Below are positions 55,161 to 62,781 of a DNA stretch of 64,000 nt, piece by piece; position 1 is the first letter of the stretch; every line of letters starts with the position of its first letter. The stretch spans positions 372,001 through 436,000 of the forward strand of contig CAVSMM010000013.1 in NCBI GenBank assembly GCA_963729165.1, written 5' to 3'. A model generated the notes under the pieces. That model was not told the DNA's origin and did no database searches. It saw only the letters and a program-made list of their open reading frames with translations. This stretch comes from JACCZX01 sp963729165 (GTDB taxonomy: Bacteria > Pseudomonadota > Gammaproteobacteria > Burkholderiales > Burkholderiaceae_F). Both the position numbers and the translations under genes were made by a program.

Positions 55161-56204
55161 CTAGATCTGACCTTCGCTCATCTGCTTGCGCCGATTTTGG
55201 CCCTGCCGCTCCAGCATCCAGCCCGGATACTCGGAGGGCAATCGGCTCACTTCATCGAGCTGCTTCAATTCATCGGCATTGAGCGTGACTTGAGTCGCAG
55301 CGATGTTGTCCGCAAGCTGCTCGGGCCGCTTCGCACCAATGATCACGCTGGTCACGCGCGGCTGCGCGAGCAGCCATGCGATTGCGATCTGCGCGACCGA
55401 AACGCCGCGCGCTTGCGCGATCGGTCGCATCGCATCGATGCATGCGTAGGCGCGTTCCGTGTTTACCGGCGGAAAGTCAAAGCTGGTGCGCCGGCTTCCT
55501 TGTTCGCCTTTCTGTTCGCGTCCGAACTTGCCGCTGAGCAATCCGCCAGCAAGCGGACTCCAGACCAACAAGCCGATCCCTTCAGCACTCAGCATCGGAA
55601 TTATTTCGCGCTCGAGGTCGCGGCCGGCGATCGTGTAGTACGCCTGCAGTGAATCGACGCGCGACAGACCGAGCCGTTCCGCGATGCCGTTCGCCTTGAC
55701 GATTTGCCACGCCGCCCAGTTGGAGACGCCGATATAGCGAACATGGCCATGACGCACCAGCTGATCGAGCGCGCGCATCGTCTCTTCGATTGGCGTCGCC
55801 GCGTCGAACGCATGAATCTGATAGAGATCGATGTGATCGAGCTGCAGACGCTTGAGACTCGCTTTCACAGCGTCGAGAATGTGGCCGCGCGAGGCGCCGC
55901 GCATGTTGGGCCCCGCTCCCATCTCGCCGAACACTTTGCTGGCCACCACCACGCTCTCGCGCGGCACCTTCAAATTCTTTAGCGCCTGCCCGGTGATCTG
56001 CTCGGCCAGGCCACCCGAATACATGTCTGCCGTGTCGATGAAATTGATGCCTGCATCGAGCGCCTTGCCGATCAGCTGCTCAGCATCTGATTGCTGCAAG
56101 TTTCCGATCTGCGCCCACATTCCTTCGCCACCGCCGAAGGTCATCGTGCCGAGACAGAGTTCAGAAACGAATAGGCCGGTGCGGCCTAACGGACGATTAC
56201 GCAT
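55161..56204 (-). CDS. Aldo/keto reductase
   Basis: About 347 residues from ATG 56204 (MRNRPLGRTGLFVSELCLG), with the catalytic tetrad seen in INFIDTADMYSGG (Asp, Tyr), VVVASKVFG (Lys) and IDLYQIHAFDAATP (His). The NADPH-binding C-terminus has TSVIIGAKRPEQLADNI. It reduces aldehydes or ketones. A GTG further upstream would add 22 residues but skips the canonical start. It converges with the RND pump gene, whose stop is 4 bases away. Confidence 0.92.
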   Translation of the reverse strand: MRNRPLGRTGLFVSELCLGTMTFGGGEGMWAQIGNLQQSDAEQLIGKALDAGINFIDTADMYSGGLAEQITGQALKNLKVPRESVVVASKVFGEMGAGPNMRGASRGHILDAVKASLKRLQLDHIDLYQIHAFDAATPIEETMRALDQLVRHGHVRYIGVSNWAAWQIVKANGIAERLGLSRVDSLQAYYTIAGRDLEREIIPMLSAEGIGLLVWSPLAGGLLSGKFGREQKGEQGSRRTSFDFPPVNTERAYACIDAMRPIAQARGVSVAQIAIAWLLAQPRVTSVIIGAKRPEQLADNIAATQVTLNADELKQLDEVSRLPSEYPGWMLERQGQNRRKQMSEGQI

Positions 56205-56351
56205 GAGTGTTGATCCGATCGAGGTGATGTTTGCCCAGGAAATGTGGACTGTACCGATGGCGTGACGCACTCCATCGCGTCTGCAGCCTTTTCACTCCGC
56301 GGTCGCAAATCGCGCTCTTGCGTCCGCGCGCTGAGGTTGGATCCGCTTTGT

Positions 56352-57095
56352 CTAGCTAATGAGCGCGACCAACTTGCCTGCGATCGAGACCCAAGCATCG
56401 CTCTTAGCGAGAGCGATCCGGGCCGGCACCGCCGCGATCACCAACGCCGCGCCCCAGCCGAACGCCGGATGCAGTCGGCGGTGGCGAACGGTATCGATCG
56501 CTACGACAAGGAGCACGCAGGTGATCGTCACGCCGAAGAACGCGGGCATGCCCACCTGTTTGAGCGCGTCGATCGGCAGCCGCGCAACGGCGGGCGTCAA
56601 CATACCCACCGTGGCGAGAAGCATCAGCCGCTTGTGCGTGGCGCTCTTGCGTCGCTTGGCAACTGCGGTCCCAACCAGGATCGAGAACACAAGAAGGTCG
56701 ACCAGCGGAATCGCCAGAAACATCAACGGCGTCACCTCTGGTGTCGGCGAAAATCCGCGCCGTGCGGCTTCGAGCGCGGCCGTCGCGCCAATGACGACCA
56801 ACAAAACGGCAACGCCGACGCCGGCAACACCGAGTCGACGGTGCAGATCGGTACGTCCAATCTCAACAAGAGCTGTCTGGCCGACGAGAAGCGCAATCCA
56901 GGTCGACATGACGAGGCCATGCGCAAACAGCAAATTCGACAGGGGCGGTGCGCCGAACAAGCCCTTCAGATAAAACGTCGGGGCAAAGCCGACAAAGACG
57001 ATGACTAGGACAAGAAGCAAGCCAACGATGAGCAGCGGTCGGTCGGGCCGCGGGGCGCGTGGCAATGACGATGCGATGACGGGTGTGGCAGACAC
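56352..57095 (-). CDS. Seven-helix membrane protein, function unknown
   Basis: 247 residues from GTG behind GAGGGGG. Hydrophobic helices lie at about 22-40, 55-75, 90-112, 128-150, 160-180, 185-205 and 212-235. A conserved-looking LHRRLG lies after helix 2 and RRKSATHKRLM after helix 4. This resembles unassigned heme- or quinone-linked membrane proteins (DUF2306-like), but the link is weak. It is alone between the reductase and the DUF2799 gene. Confidence 0.6.
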   Translation of the reverse strand: MSATPVIASSLPRAPRPDRPLLIVGLLLVLVIVFVGFAPTFYLKGLFGAPPLSNLLFAHGLVMSTWIALLVGQTALVEIGRTDLHRRLGVAGVGVAVLLVVIGATAALEAARRGFSPTPEVTPLMFLAIPLVDLLVFSILVGTAVAKRRKSATHKRLMLLATVGMLTPAVARLPIDALKQVGMPAFFGVTITCVLLVVAIDTVRHRRLHPAFGWGAALVIAAVPARIALAKSDAWVSIAGKLVALIS

Positions 57096-57274
57096 AGAAG
57101 CCCCCTCATGACGAAGCCGGACGGCCGCGATCTTTGCACCGCGTGCCGGCTGCGCGTCCAGGGATCAGGGTCTTGGTCTGTGGCGCCGTAAACGGTTTAA
57201 CCGCCTTTAAGCCATCGTAATTCCGCGCCAATTTCGCGCTTCGCTCTGCGTCCGACGCGTCGAGAATCGTCGGC

Positions 57275-57920
57275 ATGAGCACATCGCACCGAACTGTTCG
57301 GCGCCTGCTTCGCCAGCCTGCTGACCGCAGTCTTGCTTTCCAGCTGCGCCACCGGAATGAGCAAGGACGAATGCGCGCTGGCTGACTGGCAAACGATTGG
57401 TTACGAAGACGGTCTGCGCGGATTCCCGGCCGAGCGGATCGGTGCGCATCGCGTCGCCTGCGCAAAGCATCAGGTGTCTCCGAACCTCGCCGCCTACACC
57501 GCAGGTCGTGAGCGCGGTCTACGCGAATACTGCCAGCCGAAGAATGGCTTCCGCGCCGGGCTAAACGGCACCGGTTATGCCAACGTGTGCTCGAGCTCGA
57601 CCGAGACAGCTTTCGTCAATGCGTATCAATGGGGCCGGCAGATTCACGATGCGCGCGCCGAGCTGCGCACGACAAACTCGCGGCTGCGTAACGCCCGCGA
57701 GGGTCTTGCGCACACTAATGCCGCAATGGCCAGCGTCACTGCTGAACTCGTGTTACCGACCGTGCCTATCGAGCGCCGTACCTGGCTTGCGACAGAACTC
57801 GTGCGGCTGACACAGGAACGTAGTGAGCTGATTGCACGCATCGATCAACTTGCTGTGCACTCGCAGCAAGTGGCGGTCAACGTGCAGGAACTCGAGCGAC
57901 AGAGCCCTTACGCGCTTTAG
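57275..57920 (+). CDS. DUF2799 lipoprotein, frameshift in the signal region
   Basis: The body (DECALADWQTIGYEDGLRGF; AYTAGRERGLREYCQPKNGF; GYANVCSSSTETAFVNAYQW) is typical of DUF2799, and a helical C-terminal half ends in NVQELERQSPYAL. The lipobox LLTAVLLSSC is in this frame, but the likely ATG (57275, MSTSHRTVRRLLR) is in the frame before; a slip near 57310 joins them. The plain ORF would start at a TTG inside the signal peptide. It is probably an outer-membrane lipoprotein of unknown role. Confidence 0.75.
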
Positions 57921-57982
57921 ATCAAGCGATCTTCCTTCGCTAGCATCAAGCTACGTTGGATTGTCTTTTATCGTGGACGTGC

Positions 57983-58543
57983 TCAGTCTGCGCAGAGCAG
58001 CCGCATCTTGCGTTCCGCGCGATCGAACGCCTCATCGGTCTGCGCCTTCAATACTTCGTCCTTGGCAGCAGTACAGGCATTGGCCTCCCTGGCAGCCGTG
58101 GGCAGTGGCTTGGCTTTGGGTACGCACTGGGAATCCGCCACGAGTCGCAGGTTCGTAAAAGCCCCCCGTTCGACCGCAACGCAGTCGCCGACGCGCATAC
58201 CTGCCTCGTCGGTAACAACGGTCGTCGTCGTTCCGCCCAAAAGGATCGTGTACTCGAAGGCTTGCTTGGTGCTTGCAAGCTTGGCCACTTGCTGGCCGGC
58301 TACTCCGCCGCCAACGGTGCGCAGTACTTTGCTGCTGCTCGAGTGACCTCGGCCCGAAACAAGGCCGAGAACTCCGCCCACGAGCGCGCCTGTAGTCTGC
58401 GCACTTGAGTCCTCAACCTTGACGGACTTGACCGCAGTGATCTTGCCGTAGCTGACAGAAGTGTTTGCCGCCAAGGGAAAACTTGCGACGAGCGCTGCCG
58501 CCATGACGATCGGCCGTAAAAGACTAGAACGTGTTCTTGTCAT
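57983..58543 (-). CDS. Glycine-zipper outer-membrane protein (SlyB-like)
   Basis: 186 residues from ATG 58543 (GGGAGA upstream). Signal peptide: LLRPIVMAAALVASFPLAA. The glycine-zipper segment TTGALVGGVLGLVSGRGHS and GGGVAGQQVAKLA match the SlyB/17-kDa antigen type. The C-terminal half has a Cys pair (SQCVPK, ANACTAAKDEV) and a helical tail. Likely periplasmic or outer-membrane. Upstream starts in frame add up to 15 residues but would disturb the signal peptide. Confidence 0.72.
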   Translation of the reverse strand: MTRTRSSLLRPIVMAAALVASFPLAANTSVSYGKITAVKSVKVEDSSAQTTGALVGGVLGLVSGRGHSSSSKVLRTVGGGVAGQQVAKLASTKQAFEYTILLGGTTTTVVTDEAGMRVGDCVAVERGAFTNLRLVADSQCVPKAKPLPTAAREANACTAAKDEVLKAQTDEAFDRAERKMRLLCAD

Positions 58544-58899
58544 GATGTCTCCCAGATTCATCCGATTTACAGCGATTCTCGTCCTCACCCGGCCGGGAAC
58601 AGTTATCCGCCGCTGCCACTACCTTTGCGCCGCCCGACGTAAGGCCCAGATCATCAACGGTTCCCCCGCTTACTTCTTCTAGTTCTTTAGAGGACTTTTT
58701 CATTTGTCTGCAGGTGCGATGCTTGGTCTCGTTGCTCGTTCATGTTCGCTCCTTCCTCACTCCCACCCGACGCTACCTATGTAGGGGTTGGCCGTCAACG
58801 TAAAGTCGGGTCAGCCGCCACGTCGTGCGGATCCGCTTTTCGCGAGTGGTGTAGTGCAGTTTTTCGCGAAGCGATCGGAGAGCTTGAGCGGGAAACTGT
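58544..58899. other. Intergenic region of about 350 bases, no gene seen
   Basis: The stretch between the SlyB-like start and the end of the membrane/cyclic-nucleotide-binding gene holds only short frames and several runs of T and C. A promoter for the SlyB-like gene must lie here. No RNA gene was recognised. Confidence 0.5.
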
Positions 58900-59520
58900 T
58901 CAGATCGGCTGAACATGCGTCTGCAGTTGGTCGATCTGCCTTTTCATCCGACCAACGATCAAACGCACGAGGAGGAATCCGAACTCCGGATTCTGAAAGT
59001 AAAGCTCCTTCAACTCCTCGTTGGTCATATAAAGAACCTCCACGTCTGTCTCGCACACGCAGCTAAGCGTTCGCCGTCCTTCGTGCGTGAATATCGAGAT
59101 CTCGCCGAAGAGCAGCCCCTTGCCGGCGTGCTCGTCGACCTCCGGGAAATGCACCTGGCCCGATACGATGAAGTAAACGCCGTGTGCGGGGTCGCCCTTT
59201 GCGAAGATCGTGCGGCCCTTTGCGAAAGAGATCCGCCTCATGTAGGGCCGCAGCCACTCGGCCTCAAAAACGTCCTCGGCCCGCGCGGCCACAGCAACGC
59301 GCCGGACCAGACGGCGCATCGCTTGCAAGCGATAAACATTCAGCGGCAGTAGCAGGGTATGCATCAGCGCGGCCAGCCAGAATCCGCTGAGCAGCCCGAA
59401 CGCGATGAAGAGCGCGTTGCTGCAGATCGCCGCGATACGCAGCGGGATCATTGTCTTCGCGGAAAACGCCACGAAGGATGCGGCAGCTGCGGAGAACCCG
59501 ACCATATCCACCAAAGTCAT
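58900..59520 (-). CDS. Membrane-tethered cyclic-nucleotide-binding-like (Crp-type) protein
   Basis: 206 residues: three membrane helices at about 8-25, 28-48 and 50-65 (SFVAFSAKTMIPLRIAAICS; FGLLSGFWLAALMHTLLLPL), then a cyclic-nucleotide-binding fold (SFAKGRTIFAKGDPAHGVYF; GLLFGEISIFTHEGRRTLSC), ending in a helical GRMKRQIDQL. The FGEIS and RRT positions match the phosphate-binding cassette. It lacks a DNA-binding domain, so it may sense a nucleotide at the membrane. The N-terminus is typical of short bacterial membrane proteins of the YgjV type, but that link is weak. Confidence 0.75.
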   Translation of the reverse strand: MTLVDMVGFSAAAASFVAFSAKTMIPLRIAAICSNALFIAFGLLSGFWLAALMHTLLLPLNVYRLQAMRRLVRRVAVAARAEDVFEAEWLRPYMRRISFAKGRTIFAKGDPAHGVYFIVSGQVHFPEVDEHAGKGLLFGEISIFTHEGRRTLSCVCETDVEVLYMTNEELKELYFQNPEFGFLLVRLIVGRMKRQIDQLQTHVQPI

Positions 59521-59644
59521 GCTCGCCCCTCTGCGTGTTCGAATGGTTTGCCGCCCGCGCGCGCGCTCGCATTCTCCCTCTTAGGCGCGTCGTCGGTACT
59601 CTCTCGATGGCTGGTCCACACTAGCCAGTGAAATAGGAGCCAAG

Positions 59645-60983
59645 ATGAGCACCAGTCCGCAACGGCCTAACTTCATCTACATCCTGGCCGACGATCTCGG
59701 CTACGCCGATCTTGGCTGCCTCGGCGCTCGCGATGCACAGGGACGTCCTGCCGACATCACGCCCAATCTCGATCGCCTTGCGAAGCAAGGCTTGCTGTTC
59801 ACGCGCGGCTATGCGAACTCTGCGGTGTGCTCGCCCACGCGTTTCGCGTTGATTACGGGTCGTTGGCAGTATCGTCTGCGCGGCGCGGCGGAAGAGCCGC
59901 TTGCATCGATCACTAAGGGCGATAAGGTTCTCGGCCTTCCGCCCGATCACCCGACGTTGCCATCACTGCTGCGTGACGCTGGCTACGCCACTGCGCTGAT
60001 CGGGAAATGGCATCTGGGTTATCCGCCGCACTTCGGTCCACGCAAGAGCGGCTACGACGAATTCTTTGGCTTTCATTCCGGCGGTCTCGATTACTTCGCG
60101 CACACCGATACGCGCGGCGCGCCGGATCTGTGGGAAAACGAAACGCCGGTTGAGCGCGAGGGCTATCTCACCGATCTGCTGAGTGCGCGCGCGGCTGAGT
60201 TCGTGCAGCGGCAGAGCGCGGATCAGCCGTTTCTGCTGAGCCTGCATTACAGCGCGCCGCACTGGCCGTGGGAGACGCGCGACGATCGAGCGGAATCGGA
60301 GCGTATCGGCGGCAACGCCAAGCATCTCGACGGCGGTTCGATCGCCACCTATCAACGCATGATCCACCACATGGACGAAGGCATCGGACAGGTGCTGGCA
60401 GCGCTCGATGCGCGTGGACTGGCCGACGACACGCTGGTGGTGTTCACGAGCGACAACGGCGGCGAGCGCTTCTCCAACAACTGGCCGTTCGTTGGGCAGA
60501 AGATGGATCTGCTGGAAGGCGGAATTCGCGTGCCGTTAGTCGCACGCTGGCCGCGCACGATCGCAGCGGGCAGTGTGAGCGCGGTGCCGAATCTGACGAT
60601 GGATTGGACGGCCACGATGCTCGCGGCCGCGGGAGTTGATCCGCATCCCGACTATCCGATCGACGGCATGAACCTGTTGCCTCTCTTTGCCGACTCGTCT
60701 TGGAATCCGGCGCGCGATCTTTGCTGGCGCATGAAACATCGCCAGCAACGCGCGCTGATCCGTGGTGACTGGAAGTATCTGGCGATGGATGGCAGCGAGT
60801 ATCTGTTCAACCTCGCGGTCGACGAGCGAGAACGGGCAAACCTCGCAGAGCGCGAGCCGCAGCGGCTGGCAGAACTACGTGCAGCGTGGATGCGCTGGAA
60901 TGAACAGATGCCGCCGGTGCCGGAAGACGCCAAGGTCTCATTTGGTGTTCACGCCGCAGCAGATTCCGCAGGCGACGTTCTGA
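59645..60983 (+). CDS. Sulfatase (formylglycine-dependent), late frameshift
   Basis: About 445 residues with metal Asp pair in YILADDLGYADLG (Asp16, Asp17), the sulfatase signature SAVCSPTRFALITGRWQYRL (Cys62 becomes formylglycine), GKWHLGYPP and FTSDNGGERFSNNWPF. The hydrolysed sulfate ester is unknown. The frame carries on 290 residues past the real end as a nonsense extension. The conserved end (PQQIPQATF then TGA at 60981-60983) lies in another frame, so a slip near 60948 is likely. The start ATG has AGGAGCC upstream. No signal peptide, so it is cytoplasmic. No modifying enzyme gene is nearby. Confidence 0.88.
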
Positions 60984-61049
60984 GCGCTGCACCTCGGCCG
61001 AAGCCCGCTCTTAGCCGCGACAATAGGCGTTCCAAGACAGGAGTTCCTG

Positions 61050-62234
61050 ATGAAATGTGTTCTGGCGGGGTCCCGCTACTTCGGCGCCACCGTGCTCGAG
61101 GCGCTGCGCCGCGAGGAAGGCATCGAGTTCGTCTGCGTGATCGTTCCCGCGGCGGACGACCGCCTTGCCCTCGCCGCCAACGCTGCAGGACTGCCGGTGC
61201 ACGTGCTGGAGAATCCGAAGCTGGTGCCCGGCAATGCCATTCCCGACGGCACCGACCTGATCGTCGCCGCCCACACACACGCGCGCGTCAGCCCCGAGGC
61301 GCTGGCGCGGTCACGCCTCGGCGGCGTCGGTTACCACCCGTCTCTGCTGCCGCGGCATCGCGGCATCGCCGCGGTCGAGTGGACGATTCTCGAAGGCGAT
61401 CCGATCGCCGGAGGCTCGGTTTATCACCTCGCCGACGGTTGGGATGCCGGCGCTATTGCCGCGCAGGACTGGTGCTTCGTCGTCCGCGGCGAATCGGCGC
61501 GCGAGTTGTGGGAGCGCGCGCTCGCGCCGATGGGCCTCGAGCTGCTCGGCCGCGTCGTGCGCCACGCGCGCGACCACGGCACGTTACCGGCGAAGCCGCA
61601 GGACGCCCGCTTCGCGACGCGCGCGCCGATGATCCGGCGCGCCGTCGTGCTGACCGAAGATGCGCCGACGACGACAACGTCGCTCGTCGTCACGGTGATG
61701 GGTCCGGACCGGCCCGGCATCGTGCGCCTGCTGTCGGACCGGGCGCAGCGCTTCGGCGTGAACTGGGCGGCGAGTCGTCTATCACGGCTCGCCGGCGAGT
61801 TCGCCGGGATGGTGCACTTCGAGGCGCCGCCCGAGAACGCCGACGCGTTCGCTAACTCGCTGCGCGGCCTCGAGGCGTCGTCAGGATTGAAGCTCGTCAT
61901 CGCCAAGAGCGACTCGGCACAGGTCCCGGCTGGGCTGCACGGCGTCGAGCTCGAGCTCGTCGGTGACGATCGCGTGGGCATTCTCAGCAACGTGACGCGC
62001 ATCCTCGCCGAGGCGGGCGTCAGCATCGAACACATCCACACCGAGGTCGTCGGCACCACGCCGAATGCACCGAGGACTTTCAAGATCGCGGCGCACCTGC
62101 TGGTGCCCAACACGCTCGCTTCCGATGAGTTGCGGCGCCGGCTCGAGGCTGTAGCGACCGAGATGATGGTCGATCTCGCCCTCGGCGACCGCGCTGGAAA
62201 TCGCCTGCCGGATCCGCGAAGCCACACGAGTTGA
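61050..62234 (+). CDS. Formyltransferase-domain protein fused to two ACT domains
   Basis: 394 residues behind CAGGAG. Residues 1-190 are a formyltransferase domain (MKCVLAGSRYFGATVLEAL; VGYHPSLLPRHRGIAAVEWT; LADGWDAGAIAAQDWCFV). The catalytic Asn-X-His pair reads GYH (Gly94, His96), so the usual Asn is missing, while the Asp-equivalent Asp132 is kept. Residues about 205-390 hold two ACT domains of GcvR/PurU kind (VVTVMGPDRPGIVRLLSDRA; ELVGDDRVGILSNVTRILAE). PurU (formyl-THF deformylase) has one ACT domain before the catalytic part. Here the order is reversed and doubled. GC looks higher than in neighbouring genes. It lies 67 bases after the sulfatase and may be co-transcribed. Confidence 0.85.
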   Translation: MKCVLAGSRYFGATVLEALRREEGIEFVCVIVPAADDRLALAANAAGLPVHVLENPKLVPGNAIPDGTDLIVAAHTHARVSPEALARSRLGGVGYHPSLLPRHRGIAAVEWTILEGDPIAGGSVYHLADGWDAGAIAAQDWCFVVRGESARELWERALAPMGLELLGRVVRHARDHGTLPAKPQDARFATRAPMIRRAVVLTEDAPTTTTSLVVTVMGPDRPGIVRLLSDRAQRFGVNWAASRLSRLAGEFAGMVHFEAPPENADAFANSLRGLEASSGLKLVIAKSDSAQVPAGLHGVELELVGDDRVGILSNVTRILAEAGVSIEHIHTEVVGTTPNAPRTFKIAAHLLVPNTLASDELRRRLEAVATEMMVDLALGDRAGNRLPDPRSHTS

Positions 62235-62304
62235 TCGAAGCTCAGCCGAGCTACGGATGGTGCAACAGCCTGTGCGATGACGCACAGGCCCTTCGTCGCC
62301 TGAT

Positions 62305-62613
62305 CTAACGATTGCGCTTGTTGTCTTGGCCGCCTTGGTTGCGGTCTTGCTGGCCCTGTTGCCCGCCTTGATTGCGGTCTTGCCCGCCTTGATTGCGGTC
62401 TTGCTGGCCTTGCTGCCCGCTTTGATTACGATCTTGTTGTTCCTGCTGCCCACTACGGTTGCGATCTTGCTGGTTCTGTCCGCCTTGGCCGCGGTCTTGT
62501 TGGTCTTGTTGTCCACCTTGATTTGGACTTTGCTGATTCTGCTGACCGCCTGAGCGCTGCGACTGATCGCGCCCGCCTTGGCCTTGGCCGCCACCCTGAT
62601 TCTGATTGTTCAT
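62305..62613 (-). CDS. Gln/Asn/Gly-rich low-complexity repeat protein
   Basis: 102 residues starting at ATG behind CAGGAGC (TTCAGGAGCACAGGATG). The whole chain is made of variants of GQQDRNQ and GGQDRNQ, with no hydrophobic core and no signal peptide. The likely state is intrinsically disordered, of the kind linked to stress protection or phase separation. It lies between the formyltransferase-ACT gene (convergent) and homospermidine synthase. It may be a real short protein, since the frame is preserved through the repeat. Confidence 0.65.
   Translation of the reverse strand: MNNQNQGGGQGQGGRDQSQRSGGQQNQQSPNQGGQQDQQDRGQGGQNQQDRNRSGQQEQQDRNQSGQQGQQDRNQGGQDRNQGGQQGQQDRNQGGQDNKRNR
62325..62550 (-). 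repeat. Degenerate tandem repeat of about 21 bp
   Basis: On the plus strand the block CGCCTTGATTGCGGTCTTG recurs, exact or altered, with a period near 21, and it encodes the GQQDRNQ-type repeats of the minus-strand protein. Tandem repeats of this kind are prone to length change by slippage. Confidence 0.7.
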
Positions 62614-62781
62614 CCTGTGCTCCTGAAAGCCGGCCCAATGCCGACATCAGACTCGGGCAATCCTTGTTCCTACTTGCATGCTGACACCCGGGACTAATTG
62701 TCTTGCTTTATTTTCCGCGTCCGAGCAGACGCTCGTCCTCTAGTGCGTTCGAACAGCAGCACAGCGCGTGCTAGCCCTGCC

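Noticed and set aside
58788..59066. Frame with the 'GGIRTPDSESKAPS' phrase often seen in databases
   Set aside because: It is antisense to the conserved end of the cyclic-nucleotide-binding-like gene, not a gene or RNA.
60984..61855. Extension of the sulfatase reading frame by about 290 Arg-rich residues
   Set aside because: It overlaps the well-supported formyltransferase-ACT gene in another frame and has no conserved content. It is best explained by a slip near 60948.
62325..62550. Possible CRISPR array
   Set aside because: Repeats are contiguous and degenerate with no unique spacers; they encode a low-complexity protein.
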